Part shown: piece by piece, positions 25,846 to 36,500 of the stretch
Layout of the letters: each line of letters begins with the position of its first letter
Numbering within the stretch: the stretch's first letter is position 1
Source: Anatilimnocola aggregata
Lineage (GTDB): Bacteria; Planctomycetota; Planctomycetia; Pirellulales; Pirellulaceae
NCBI RefSeq assembly: GCF_007747655.1
Contig: NZ_CP036274.1
Span: 3,782,001 to 3,846,000 of the forward strand
Direction: 5' to 3'
Length of the DNA: 64,000 bases
Notes under the pieces: model-generated
Seen by the model: only the letters and a program-made list of their open reading frames with translations
Told to the model about the DNA's origin: nothing
Database searches by the model: none
Translations under genes and position numbers: made by a program

Positions 25846-28800
25846 TTAGATCAGTCGGACGTCAGGTCCTGTGGCTGGGTTGTTGAAGTCGTTGGGGCCG
25901 GGGGCGGTGAGGGATTCGTCGGCCATGTCGGCGGCGTCCCAGCTGAAGAGGTCGCTGCCGTTGCCGCCCCAGGCGTCGTCGTCCGAGCCGTCGGGCGCGA
26001 TGATGGGGAGCAGGGCAAGCACTTCGGGCGGTGGTGCAGCGGCGTTGGAGTTCCCCTGCCAGGCCGTCAGGAGTGCGAGCAGGGCTGCGTCGTTATCCAT
26101 TGGGTCGCTGTAGGTGTTCGCCGCATAGGTCATCGTGTTGGGAGCCGAAGTCCAGGTGCTGTTCTCTTCACCACCCAGCCCACCGGTGATCAGCAGGTCG
26201 TTGCCGTCCCCACCCGAGAGCGTGTCGCTCCCCGTGCCACCGATTAGCACGTTGTTCCCCGAGTGACCCAGCAGCCAATCGTTACCGTCGCCGCCCGACA
26301 GCAGGTCGTTGCCGCTGTTGCCTTGCAGCGTATCGTTGCCGCTGTAGCCATACACCCGGTCGTCTCCGGCCCCGGCATCGACGCTGTCGTTACCAGCCCC
26401 GGCATGGATGTAGTCGTTGCCCCCACCGGAGTTCACCACGTCGTGGCCACCACCGGCATAGATCACGTCGGCTCCGTTGCCCGAACTGATCGAGTCGTTA
26501 CCGTCGTTCGGGCCTTGGAAGTCCTGCGGAGTCGGGTCGCCCGGATTCGTCGGCGCGTTATCCCCCCAGATCACGTTCTGGCCTTCGCCACCTGTGATCT
26601 GATCGTTCCCGTCGCCACCCACCAGCCAGTCGTTGTTCGAGCCCCCCGCCAGCGAATCGTTGCCCGCTTCGCCATAGAACACGGCCGGGATCTTGGCCGT
26701 GGTCTGCGACATCGTGTCGACTCCGTTGCCGCCGTACAGCACGGCCTTGCCCGGCACGTTGTAGTTCATGATCGCGCCGCCGATGCGCACCCGCACCTGA
26801 TGCGGAAGCGCGGCCGTGGCATTGGCCGAGATCTGCATCAGGTCGTTCCCCGTGGTCCCGCGGCCGAACACGTCGCCGATCTGCACGCCCGTCAACTTGC
26901 CGTTGTCGACCAGGTTGAGGTCTTCGATGCTGACCCAACTGAAGGGAGCCGTGTTGGCGCTGAGGACGTTCCCCGACGAACCGGCTCCCACGATCATCGC
27001 CGTGTTCTTCGGCACGTCCGTGACATCCAGGTTCAGCACATCGCCCACCGTATCGCCGGCCTGATTGAGCGCCGGCACCGGATCGCCACCGTCGATGAAG
27101 ATGGTGCTTCCCCCCGCAGTCGCGGCCGTGGTCGGACGAATCAGCCGCGTCGTGGCGGGGACGGCTAGGCCCACGTGCATGGCTCCCGTGTTCCCGATGA
27201 CCGGGGCCGGAGTTTCGCCGAAGATATCTTCACCATCGTTGCCGTACAGACTGATCGTCCCCACGCCGCTGGCCACGCGGGTGAACGGTAGCTCCGTCAC
27301 CGGGGTGACCCCGCCCCATTGGTTCGACGTGAAGAGGAGGAACTGATCGTCGCCGTCGAAACCACGCAGGGCCACCGTGTTCAGGTCGTGCGGCACATTG
27401 GTCGGGGTGAACCGGCCGTCGATCGTGTCGCCCCCTTGCGTGCCCGTGTAATCGAAGCTGTCGATGTTGCGGAACGTCACCCCGCTGGCGTTGATTCCCG
27501 TCACCGCATAGTCCGCATTCATCCCGCCGGCTGCAGCAATCAGCACGTTCGGGTCAGCGGTCGTGTCGCCACTGTCGTCGATGAACAACTGATCGTTATT
27601 GCCCGCCAGGTTGTTGTCTTCCCCGTCGACCACCACCGGGCCGGCAATGTCGTCGACCGTCAGGCCCGGACCCGCGAGGAAGAACTGATCGCTGCCCAGA
27701 CCACCCAGCAGCGTGACCAGTCCGGTGTTCGAACTGGTGCTGAGGACGCGGAGCGTGTCGGCGAGGCCGTCGTCCGTTGGACCACCGAAGCCGGTCGGAT
27801 TGCTGCCGTCGAGCACGATGGTCGGGTTATTCGTCTGACCGCTGCCGAAGCTGGTCAGCGTCAGCGTGTCGCTGCCCCGCAGGCCGTAGACTTCGAAGCT
27901 GCTGAAGTTATCGCCGCTGAAGTCGAACGGCGTGTAACCGGTCGGCTGGACGCGGGTCTCACCACCACCGTTATCGGTCGTGTTGATCGTGTTGCCTGAC
28001 AGGTCGCCCAAGATCTGCAGCCCACCGGCCGTGGCATTGAAGCCCGCCCGATTCACTTCGCTGACGCTGGTGAAGTAGGTGATCAGCGTGTTCGCCGGAT
28101 TGGTCGTGCTGATCTCGCCGTCGTTCGCAGCAGTTCCCGAGCCACTGCCGATGCCGTACACCTGGGCGGTGCTGGCCAATCCCAGGTTGAACGTCAGCAC
28201 ATCGGTGCCTGCACCGCCGGTGAACAAGAACTCCGGCGTCCCCACCACGTTTGGATTATTCGTTACCCCAGGCACCGTGCCGACGAAGTCGGGCAGGCCC
28301 GTGCCGGTGTCGAACACTTCGACCGAGTCGTTCTGCCCGCCGCCGCGAATCTCCAGCGAGTTGATCGTGGCCAGGGTGCCGGTGTAGAAGTTGCCGGTGA
28401 CCGGGCCCGTCCCCAGGCGATTGATCACCAGGTCGGCTCCGACCCGCTGCATCGTGAGTTGATTGTTGACCCCGTTATAGACCGGCGTGAGATCAATCAG
28501 CAGGTTCAGCGGACCGCCGGTCACGTCCTGCTCTTCGATGCTGACGTAGGTCACCGGGTCGAGCGCCGGATTGGCGGTCGGCGCGAACGAGAAGCCGCCG
28601 CTCCCCACGTCGCTGACCGTTTGCACGGTGAGTGCCGGGACCGTGATCACCAGGCGATCGCCGTCGGCCGTGCCGTGCGGCGCGTTGCCGTTCACACTGA
28701 ACGAGGTCGTTGTCTGCGGATCGAAGTCGAACGTGTCATAGTCGTCGCCGCCGTTTAAGAACGTCGTGCCAGCGCCGCCGTTGACGGTGATCACACCATT

Positions 28801-31734
28801 GATCGTCACCGTCCCACCGCTTCCCGGCGCAACTTCTCCGACTCCATTCGACTCCCCATCGCCCGCATCCACATTCACGGTCACCTGCGTCAACGCGTTC
28901 ACATCTCCATCCAACAACGCATCGTCACCCGCATTGAGCGTCACACTGCCACCGGAGGAGGTGAGGGCAGCGCCGAGCGGCAGGGTAATGTTCTCCCCGG
29001 TGGCTCCCGTATCGAGGCTGGTTAGCACGATCGAACCGGTCGCGGAACTGCTACCGAACAGATCGAGCGCGGAGTTCTCATGGATCGTCGTGCCGCCGGC
29101 CGTGGCCGTGAATGTGAGCGAGCCTAAGTTTAGCGCATTCCCCGCCGCTTCGCCGAGCGTGATGCTCGAAGCCGAGAAGGCTGCACTTCCGCTCACGCTG
29201 ATCGCGGCAGTTGCGTCATCGGTTAGCGCGCCACCTGCAGTAATCGTGGCATTGCCATCAAACGCTGACAGCCCGAGCAAGTTGAGCGCATCGAGTTCGG
29301 TAATCGCAACGCTGCCAGTCATGCTGCTGAGCGTGGCATCGACCACGGCCGTTTCGATCGCATCACCGCTGCCGATGCCGGTGGCCGCTTGCAGGAAGAT
29401 GTTCGGGCCTGTGACGTTGTTGTCGAGATCGCCATCGATGATCGCACCTTGCGCGACAAGCCGGCCGCCACTCGCCGTGGTCACATTCGCGATCGTCGCA
29501 TCGCCCAGCGTCGTCAACTGATTCGCGCCGAGCGCCAACAAACCATCCACTTCATTCGCAGGGTCATCAATTCCCACAAACGACGACACCGTCTCGTCCG
29601 TCAACAATTGCAGTTCCGCGCCGGGCTGCACCGTCACCGTGCCCGCCATATCAGAAATCGTCGTTCCACCCTGCAATTGCAACGTGCCCGCGTTGACACT
29701 CGTGGTGCCCAGATAGCTATTCGTGCCAGTAAATGCTTGTACGCCATTTCCCGCCTTGATGACGCTACCAGTCCCACTGATGCCACCGCCAAAACTTGGC
29801 ATGGCTTCGTTGTTGCCACCAACCGTGAGAGAATTAGTGCCGAGGATCACGTTACCCGATCCGAACAAGCCATCAATGGTATCGCTGGCCCCGACGTTGT
29901 AGGTGGCACCTAGCGCTACACTCACGTCGGTCGAATTAGAGAGCGACCCGGTGACCGATAGCGTTCCCGCAGAGATGGTAGTGGTGCCCTCGTAGGTGTT
30001 GGTACCGGTCAGTGCCAACGTGCCGAGGCCAGTCTTGGTAAGACTACCATTGCTGATGGCTGCACTAATGGTGAAATCGATGGCGGGAGTTGCCTGGCCG
30101 ATATTGAATGTGCGTGTACCGCCCCCCAAGTCGAGGTTGCCAGAAATCAGCCCTCCAGTGCCCGTGTATGCGGTATTGATGTTGTAACTTAGGTTGCCAT
30201 TGAGTGTGAGGGTGCCTGTTCCGGTACTAATGGTTGGCACCAGGGACGTCGCGCTGGCGTAAGAAATGGTGACGTCGGTCGTGGTTTGATTGAACCCGTT
30301 GAGATCGAGCCGCGTGGTCAGATTCGAACCTTCCCCGAGAGTAAGCGTTCCCGTCGGTGGCAGTACGTTATCGGCACCCAATCGCAGAACCTGGCTCGCG
30401 ACGACTGTGTTGTTCCAACTGTAGGTCTTGCCGGCCGCACCGATGAACCAGGTGCCCGCGCCGGTTTTTGATAAGTTACCTCCCGTGAAATTAACGCTGC
30501 CCAGCAAACGGTTTGAGAGGCTGGTCGACGCTCCGCGAATAAAGAAAGTAGTACTGGTGAGCGCACCTGTGATGTCGCCAGTGACGGTCAGCGAACCTGA
30601 GCCTTCTGAGTAGATTTGAGCAACGCTGCCGGTGCTCGTAATATCGATGGGGCCTGAGAAAGTATTGTTGAGCGTTAAGTTCTGCAGCGCCACGCGGTTG
30701 GCGGAAAGGCCACTCAAGTGCAACGATTCTGGAACATCAATCGCCGTGGACTGTGGATTCAAGTTGAGCGCCGTGCCAATGCTGCCAGCAGCACCAGACT
30801 TGACAGTTGTGGCGTTTCCAGCACCGGAGGCACCCAGGGCGTTGCTATGTCGCAAATTGATGCTGGGTTTGTTGGTAATTGTGTTGCCAAAGTAAGTATT
30901 GTTGCCAGTCAGCGTCACCGATCCCGGCGTAGCCGAGGTTGAGGTCGAGATGAGCGTCAGGCTATCGACACCAGTGGTCCCGCCACTAATGATGCCGTCA
31001 ATCGTAATTGCGAGCGCATTCGCATCGATCGTGCTAGTGCTTGATCCATTGAGCATGACGCCACGTGCTGCTGGAGAAACGATGTTGCCCGTCGCGAGCA
31101 GTGTGCCACCATTCAAGATCAGCGTGTTCGTAGAGGTCTCATTGCCGAGCGCAGCGCTCGTATTTGCAGATAAGATTCCGCCGCTGATGGTGGTGCTGCC
31201 TGAATAGGTATTGGTTCCGCTCAATGTAAGACGTCCGGCCCCGACCTTCACCAAATCGCCGGAACCCGAAATGGTTCCGCCGACTGTCACAATTCCAGCC
31301 CCGATATTGAACGTGCTGCCAGGCGCTAGTGCCAACGGCAAGTTGAGTTGATTGGTTCCCGACGAGGACACAATATCGTCTCCAGAATTGTTGAGAGCGA
31401 TGCTGTTGCCGGTGAGCACATATCCGCCCGATGAGTACTGTAGCGTGTAACTGTTGCCGGCTGTGGTGTTGTTGACTTGTGTCAAATTGGAACCGCTGAT
31501 ATCGAACACCAAAGTGTCACCATCCGCTGGGAGAGAGTTCCCAGACCAGTTAGTGTTCCCTCCGCTATTGGTCGCCCAGTTGCTATCGACGTCACCCACC
31601 CACGTCAACGTAGCGGCTAGGACTGCGCGATCCTCCAGTTGTTCGAAAAGGGTACGACGCGCGCGGAGTGCAGCAGCGTATCGATTTCGCAAGCGGCGAA
31701 GTGCGAGGCGGGAAACAGTCGCGAAGCGTGTCAT
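25846..31734 (-). CDS. Giant surface protein with PATR and RTX repeats
   Basis: A 1962-residue secreted protein. The N-terminus has a basic region followed by FEQLEDRAVLA, a variant of the LExR-type motif that marks planctomycete giant surface proteins. Residues about 40-800 contain autotransporter-associated beta-strand repeats (for example VKVGAGRLTLSGTNTYSG and LTKTGLGTLALTGTNTYEG). The middle is beta-rich with repeated GGxGxD-like turns. Residues about 1700-1860 are RTX calcium-binding repeats (GGDGNDQITGG, GAGNDSVDAGAGDDRV). There is no C-terminal outer-membrane beta-barrel, so it is not a classical type V autotransporter; type I or planctomycete-specific export is more likely. It is probably a calcium-stabilised adhesin or matrix protein. 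Base composition is visibly richer in G+C in the 3' half than in the PATR half. Confidence 0.9.
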   Translation of the reverse strand: MTRFATVSRLALRRLRNRYAAALRARRTLFEQLEDRAVLAATLTWVGDVDSNWATNSGGNTNWSGNSLPADGDTLVFDISGSNLTQVNNTTAGNSYTLQYSSGGYVLTGNSIALNNSGDDIVSSSGTNQLNLPLALAPGSTFNIGAGIVTVGGTISGSGDLVKVGAGRLTLSGTNTYSGSTTISGGILSANTSAALGNETSTNTLILNGGTLLATGNIVSPAARGVMLNGSSTSTIDANALAITIDGIISGGTTGVDSLTLISTSTSATPGSVTLTGNNTYFGNTITNKPSINLRHSNALGASGAGNATTVKSGAAGSIGTALNLNPQSTAIDVPESLHLSGLSANRVALQNLTLNNTFSGPIDITSTGSVAQIYSEGSGSLTVTGDITGALTSTTFFIRGASTSLSNRLLGSVNFTGGNLSKTGAGTWFIGAAGKTYSWNNTVVASQVLRLGADNVLPPTGTLTLGEGSNLTTRLDLNGFNQTTTDVTISYASATSLVPTISTGTGTLTLNGNLSYNINTAYTGTGGLISGNLDLGGGTRTFNIGQATPAIDFTISAAISNGSLTKTGLGTLALTGTNTYEGTTTISAGTLSVTGSLSNSTDVSVALGATYNVGASDTIDGLFGSGNVILGTNSLTVGGNNEAMPSFGGGISGTGSVIKAGNGVQAFTGTNSYLGTTSVNAGTLQLQGGTTISDMAGTVTVQPGAELQLLTDETVSSFVGIDDPANEVDGLLALGANQLTTLGDATIANVTTASGGRLVAQGAIIDGDLDNNVTGPNIFLQAATGIGSGDAIETAVVDATLSSMTGSVAITELDALNLLGLSAFDGNATITAGGALTDDATAAISVSGSAAFSASSITLGEAAGNALNLGSLTFTATAGGTTIHENSALDLFGSSSATGSIVLTSLDTGATGENITLPLGAALTSSGGSVTLNAGDDALLDGDVNALTQVTVNVDAGDGESNGVGEVAPGSGGTVTINGVITVNGGAGTTFLNGGDDYDTFDFDPQTTTSFSVNGNAPHGTADGDRLVITVPALTVQTVSDVGSGGFSFAPTANPALDPVTYVSIEEQDVTGGPLNLLIDLTPVYNGVNNQLTMQRVGADLVINRLGTGPVTGNFYTGTLATINSLEIRGGGQNDSVEVFDTGTGLPDFVGTVPGVTNNPNVVGTPEFLFTGGAGTDVLTFNLGLASTAQVYGIGSGSGTAANDGEISTTNPANTLITYFTSVSEVNRAGFNATAGGLQILGDLSGNTINTTDNGGGETRVQPTGYTPFDFSGDNFSSFEVYGLRGSDTLTLTSFGSGQTNNPTIVLDGSNPTGFGGPTDDGLADTLRVLSTSSNTGLVTLLGGLGSDQFFLAGPGLTVDDIAGPVVVDGEDNNLAGNNDQLFIDDSGDTTADPNVLIAAAGGMNADYAVTGINASGVTFRNIDSFDYTGTQGGDTIDGRFTPTNVPHDLNTVALRGFDGDDQFLLFTSNQWGGVTPVTELPFTRVASGVGTISLYGNDGEDIFGETPAPVIGNTGAMHVGLAVPATTRLIRPTTAATAGGSTIFIDGGDPVPALNQAGDTVGDVLNLDVTDVPKNTAMIVGAGSSGNVLSANTAPFSWVSIEDLNLVDNGKLTGVQIGDVFGRGTTGNDLMQISANATAALPHQVRVRIGGAIMNYNVPGKAVLYGGNGVDTMSQTTAKIPAVFYGEAGNDSLAGGSNNDWLVGGDGNDQITGGEGQNVIWGDNAPTNPGDPTPQDFQGPNDGNDSISSGNGADVIYAGGGHDVVNSGGGNDYIHAGAGNDSVDAGAGDDRVYGYSGNDTLQGNSGNDLLSGGDGNDWLLGHSGNNVLIGGTGSDTLSGGDGNDLLITGGLGGEENSTWTSAPNTMTYAANTYSDPMDNDAALLALLTAWQGNSNAAAPPPEVLALLPIIAPDGSDDDAWGGNGSDLFSWDAADMADESLTAPGPNDFNNPATGPDVRLI

Positions 31735-32318
31735 GAGGGTTAGCTTCCGGTGAAGTAAGGACGATCGGCGCGTAGCATTCCCATACGCAGTCCAAAGACA
31801 ACGAAAAACGGGATAGCCGAGCAGTTAGCCAAGCGGGCAAGCACGGCTCAGCAAGTGGGCATGAGTTGGCGGGAAAGTGCGACTGCCGCACGGGAGTTGA
31901 AGTGGCCGTAACGCGAGCGCGACGGACGATTCAGCAAATGCTGCGATGTCGATTCGCCGCTCCAACGGAGGCTGTGAGAGTCAACTCCGGTTGCGAATCT
32001 ACTCGCAGAATCCCTGCACGTAAGTAGCAGGACGACGAATGGGAAAGAGGATTTCGCCGTCGGAACTAAACCTAGTTGCTAACTGTGAGTTTGACAACGG
32101 TTGTATAGCTGTCTTCAAGAGACTGTGTGGTGTTTACCCGCAACTCATTGTTTTAAGTTGCGTTGATATCGAAAAGATGTGGAGTCATTTAGCTGGATTC
32201 CAGTCCATCGAAGCAATGGCTGACGGCTTCTGAAAGAGGGGGTGGCGATGATGCTCCGTCAAGTTGCCAATCAATTTGCTGCGGGATGCCGCATTCCTGA
32301 CTTCATGCCCCGTTAGTT
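31735..32318. other. 584-nt intergenic stretch
   Basis: It lies between the start of the PATR/RTX gene (minus) and the end of the esterase gene (minus), so it should hold the giant gene's promoter. A short plus-strand frame at 32039-32233 has no recognisable motif or ribosome-binding site and is not called. I find no convincing -35/-10 pair, hairpin with T-tract, or RNA gene. The composition is lower in G+C around 32080-32200 than in the flanks. Confidence 0.5.
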
Positions 32319-33353
32319 CTACTTATTTGCACTTTCGCGTAGTTGCAGAGCAGCCTCTCCGAAAGCGTGACCAATGCCCAGCATCGTTTTCGGACTGCCT
32401 AAATAGTGAAAGGGAAAGTCGCTGCCGACCTTGTTCCACTCAGCAACATGTTCTTTCCATCCCTTTTTGAAAACGGCGGCTGCGTCCTGGTCCCAATAGA
32501 CGTCGGTCTTTACAAGCGCGGCGTTCGACTTAAATTCTGGCGAATCGAGCACCTTTGCCTGGGCAGCTTTGAACTTCTGAACGCCAACGCTCGGATTCAC
32601 GCCATCGACTCCCATTTGTCCAATCACAAACGGTAGTTGGGGAACGTTCAGGTCCTTGCGCACGTCGCGAATGAAGTGTTGCAGATTGGTGGAGTATTCG
32701 GCCGTGTATTCAGCGTTAATCATATCGTTCCAGCCTTGAAACCAGATGAAGCCAGCCACTTCGTAACCTTGCTTTGCGTCCGCTGGGAAATGTGCCGGCA
32801 AATCTGCCAGCGTTTGCTTCACTTCCGCGAGCATGGCGCGATACGAGTTGCCGAACGATATTTTGATTTCGGCGAGTGTGGCGGCGGGCGTCTTTTTTTG
32901 CTGTTGCGCGAGTATCTTTTGCAGCACTTCATCTGTTGGCAGCCCTGCACTGGGAGAGCGAAAGTCGCGATAAAGACTTCGGCCGCCCCAGGCCGTTTTG
33001 ATGAGGAGCACTGGTTCCGAGAAGTGGTTGCCGACGACAGTGCCAAACTCCAATTCGGGCCCGATGCACTTGGGCGAACCATAGCCCACGGTCAGCGGTC
33101 CGGCGCGGTCGAAGAACTTGATGCGGACGTCGTCACGCTCAAGCCACTTGCCGTCGCGTCGCCAATGTTGAAATAACTCGCGCGTGGCTGGTTGTTCGAT
33201 TTGATAGTCGAGGAGCGAGACTTTGGCCTTCCCTTCCATATTCGACTGACCGGCGAGTATGTAAACCTTGATGGGGCCTAGCTCCTCGGACCCCAGCACC
33301 GGGGCAATGGCAAAAGCGAACAACGACAGGGCGAACATACGAAGGTAGTTCAT
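32319..33353 (-). CDS. Exported SASA-type carbohydrate esterase (sialate O-acetylesterase-like)
   Basis: A 344-residue secreted SGNH-type esterase. ATG 33353 begins a signal peptide (MNYLRMFALSLFAFAIAPVLG); the longer in-frame reading to 33434 starts at a GTG and runs through the upstream terminator, so it is rejected. Visible: the nucleophile block YILAGQSNMEG (Ser37), FIWFQGWNDM (block III-like), and near the C-terminus a D...H segment (DFPFHYLGSPKTMLGIGHAFG) supplying the catalytic Asp/His. These fit the SASA domain family, which removes acetyl groups from sugars or xylan-type polymers. A neighbouring surface-protein cluster and glycosidase genes nearby fit polysaccharide processing, but the substrate is not determined. 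Confidence 0.9.
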   Translation of the reverse strand: MNYLRMFALSLFAFAIAPVLGSEELGPIKVYILAGQSNMEGKAKVSLLDYQIEQPATRELFQHWRRDGKWLERDDVRIKFFDRAGPLTVGYGSPKCIGPELEFGTVVGNHFSEPVLLIKTAWGGRSLYRDFRSPSAGLPTDEVLQKILAQQQKKTPAATLAEIKISFGNSYRAMLAEVKQTLADLPAHFPADAKQGYEVAGFIWFQGWNDMINAEYTAEYSTNLQHFIRDVRKDLNVPQLPFVIGQMGVDGVNPSVGVQKFKAAQAKVLDSPEFKSNAALVKTDVYWDQDAAAVFKKGWKEHVAEWNKVGSDFPFHYLGSPKTMLGIGHAFGEAALQLRESANK

Positions 33354-33435
33354 GGCAGGATCTCGGCAAGAGGAAGGGAGAAGCAATGAATTGCAGCGGA
33401 TGCCATGATAGCGAACTGCTGATGCCACCGACACG

Positions 33436-33465
33436 AAAAAAGCTCTGCCGAGTCGGCAGAGCTTT
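33436..33465 (-). terminator. Intrinsic terminator of the 2235-residue surface-protein gene
   Basis: A perfect 12-bp stem (33439-33450 with 33454-33465, core AGCTCTGCCG/CGGCAGAGCT) with a 3-nt loop. On the minus strand it is followed by a run of U (A-run 33436-33441 on the plus strand). It sits 40 nt after the giant gene's stop and before the esterase start, so the esterase should have its own promoter between 33354 and 33435. Confidence 0.85.
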
Positions 33466-33505
33466 CGTTGGTCAGCGAGTTGACCGAGAATTACTTCTTG
33501 CAGAG

Positions 33506-36500
33506 TTATTCCGCGTCGTTGTCATCCAGCTCTGCGGCCAGCAGGGCTAGGAGCGCTTCGTCGGTCACACTGTTCGCCTGGCTCTGGCTGGCGGTGAACT
33601 GTTCGGCGAACTGCTGATTCTGGACAGCTTCTGCATTGTCGATTAGCGAGTAGTCGTTCAGATAGGCTGGCATCTCGTAGGTCGTCTCACTGCGATTCAG
33701 CTTGTTGATGATGATGAGGGCGTCCATGGCGGTGAGCATCATATCGCCGTTGACGTCGAGGAGATTAATCGGCTGAGTGCCGTCGACATTATCGCCGCTG
33801 AATTCGCCGCCGGGCGTAGTATCGATCGCGCGAGTTCCCTTGCGATTCAACTCGTTGATGATGGCCAGTGCATCGAAGGCAGTGATGCGACCGTCAAAGT
33901 TCACATCCGAGGGTTCGATCGGATTGGTCATCATTACTGAATAATACTCTTCTTCCACAGCTTCGCCACCGTTCAAAAGTGGCGAATCAGGGGGCAAAGT
34001 ACCTGAAGGCAAGGCCTTGCCCAATGGTTGGTATGTCGGGCTGGTGACCACTGTCGGGTTAGCGGGGTTGGCAATCGTCGCTGGGCCAGGCTCGCGGATA
34101 AAGTCGCGGATCGCTTTATTGATTGGTGCGTACATCTTGGCAATGGCCAGCGGCGTGACTGCCAGTGGCAATTGTGCTTGGAGCCACTCGATGACCGTGA
34201 GGCTGGAAGCTTGCGGATCGCCAATGAGTGCGAACTTGCCCTTGATCCAATTATCGAGGCGGGCGAGAACCTGGTTTCGCTTGGAGATGCCGGCATGCGT
34301 GGTCGAGTACTTGTCGCCAGCTTGGGCATAGGTGTTCGGCGCAGGGAGGCCTGTATTAACCACTTGAATGCGGCTAGTCTGCGTCCCGCTGCCGAACACG
34401 TAAGGGACCGTGTTGTTGACAAAGAAGTCGCCCACGAGGAAGGTCGTACCAGTTGCCGACGAATTTGTCGTATGCAAAAAGTCGATGCCGTCGTTGCCGA
34501 GTAGCACCGGACTATAAATGATTGCTCCTATTTGTTTACTTTGAGCGTCGGAACTGATGACGTCGTTCTGATTGCCAGCTTGAACCATGGCATTCGCTTT
34601 GGTTTGATCTCCGTCAAGCAAGCCGGGCACGCTGGAACGATTGTGAATGACATCGGCACCTTGAGCACCTTCGACCCACAAACGAGTGACATTCGTCAAC
34701 TCAAACTGCGAACGATTCAACTCGTTGGTTTCTAGATTGCCGACTGTGATTTTATCGTCTGCAACAGTCCCAATAATGTGAACGCGGTTATCAACACTCG
34801 CTGGAGCACCGCCGCCATCCACTGAAACAACCGTGGGAAGATCGGGTGCTGCGGATGGCATGTTGATGGTGACGTCAGTGATTTTCTGATTGGCCGTAAC
34901 ATTCAACAACTCGATATTCGAGTAAGCGAATGTCTTGGCAGTAGGTGATGTCCGCGCAACCTGAATACTTGTGATTGTGTACTTCGCGACTGGATCCGTG
35001 GAATTTCCGAAGTCACTCAGGCTCAGGGTGTCACCTTGGGCTTCCACGCTGGACTTCGCATTGAACTTGATATCGTCCGGTGTGCTGCCGCCTTTGAACA
35101 CCGTGCGAGTGGGCACAGCGGGATTGTTACCACCGTTAACCGTCAAGCCAGCGGCGTAGTTGTCGAATTTGCTAAGAGCCGCCGTTGTGTCAGCCAGGGT
35201 AATCGTGTCATTGCCATCTTCGCCATTGATGACCGTGGCGTGATTCGTAGCCCGGACGGTAATGGAGTCGTTGCCGAGGTGAGCGTTGACTGTTGTTGGC
35301 GCTGGAGTGGCGAGAGTACCGACCTTGGCAATCGTGATCGTGTCGTTCCCTTCGCCGGCGTTCAGCTTGTACGACGAGAGCAACGTGGCTTTGTAGTTGA
35401 CGGTGAGCGACTGCGTGGGAATGGTGCGAGTCGTCCTTTCGCCATCGATGGCCCACGTATTGGCGGCCGTATCGCCGGTGTCGTTGATTGTGAGTGCCGT
35501 TGACTTGCCGTTGACGGCATGGCTGAGCGTGATTATTGCAGCTTCGGTGCTGGTGCCGTTAAAATCTCCGAAGTTTCCGTCGACGACCTCAATCGTATTG
35601 GTGCCGTTGCTGGCCTGAAGCTTGATCGACTCGATATTGAAGGAAGTGCCGCCCGACGGCGTGATCGACTGGCCTTCGAAGTCGATGGAAGTTGGCGACA
35701 ACTTGTAGTTTTTGTCGGCGTTCTGCGACGAATCCAGCAGTGTGAGTTCGTCGAGGTCGGCAGCATTGATGCCGCCGTTGAGCTTCAGCGATTCGATGCC
35801 GGCCAGCACATTGGTGCCGTCCGCGATCAAAAACGAATCATTTCCGGCGTTGCCGTTCAGCGAGAACGTCTCGCCATTATTTACCTGCACCTTAAAGGTG
35901 TCCTTGCCCGCACCACCGTTGAGTACTTCGAACTCGACGATTGGCACCGTCTTTGTTGCGGTTGAAGTCTGCTTATAGGTGCTGCCTGTCGTTGTGTTGA
36001 TGATCCACTCGCTGTCACCAGCCAGGCCGTTGAACGTGTCGTCGGTGGCTGCAGTGCTGCCTTTGAAGTTTTCGATGGCAGAGAACGATAGGAAATCGGA
36101 AGCCGCCACATTGGACACCGAGACTTTGCCGGTCGCCCCCCCCACCACTGCCGCAGCGGCAGCGATGCTGGTCAACGCTACATTGGCTCCCTTGTCGGCA
36201 CCTAAGACCTTGAAGTTGGTGAAATCGAGCGTGTCGTTGCCGGTGCCAGCGGTGATTATGGTTTGACCAGCGGTCGGCTTTTCCAGCACGATGAACTTGT
36301 TGCTGCCATTGCCGGCATTCAAATTGAGCGTTGAGATCGACGCATAGCTGATGGGGTTGCCATCGCGCCCGACCTGGCCGCCGTTCAACTTGTAATCGAT
36401 GTTGGTGTTATCGCCCTGATCGTTCAGCGTGAGCGTGGCCGAGGCGGTTTCGCCATCCACACTGATTGGATAGGTGATGCCATCGAGCTTGTTCGCGTTG

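Noticed and set aside
26263-27168. Long plus-strand frames opposite the PATR/RTX gene
   Set aside because: They arise from regular Gly/Asp/Asn codons read on the other strand; there is no motif or ribosome-binding site.
32039-32233. A 64-codon frame in the intergenic stretch
   Set aside because: No ribosome-binding site, no recognisable sequence, and nothing around it that suggests a gene.
33354-33434. Upstream extension of the SASA esterase to a GTG at 33434
   Set aside because: The extension runs up to the terminator hairpin of the previous gene and lacks a signal peptide; the ATG at 33353 starts one.
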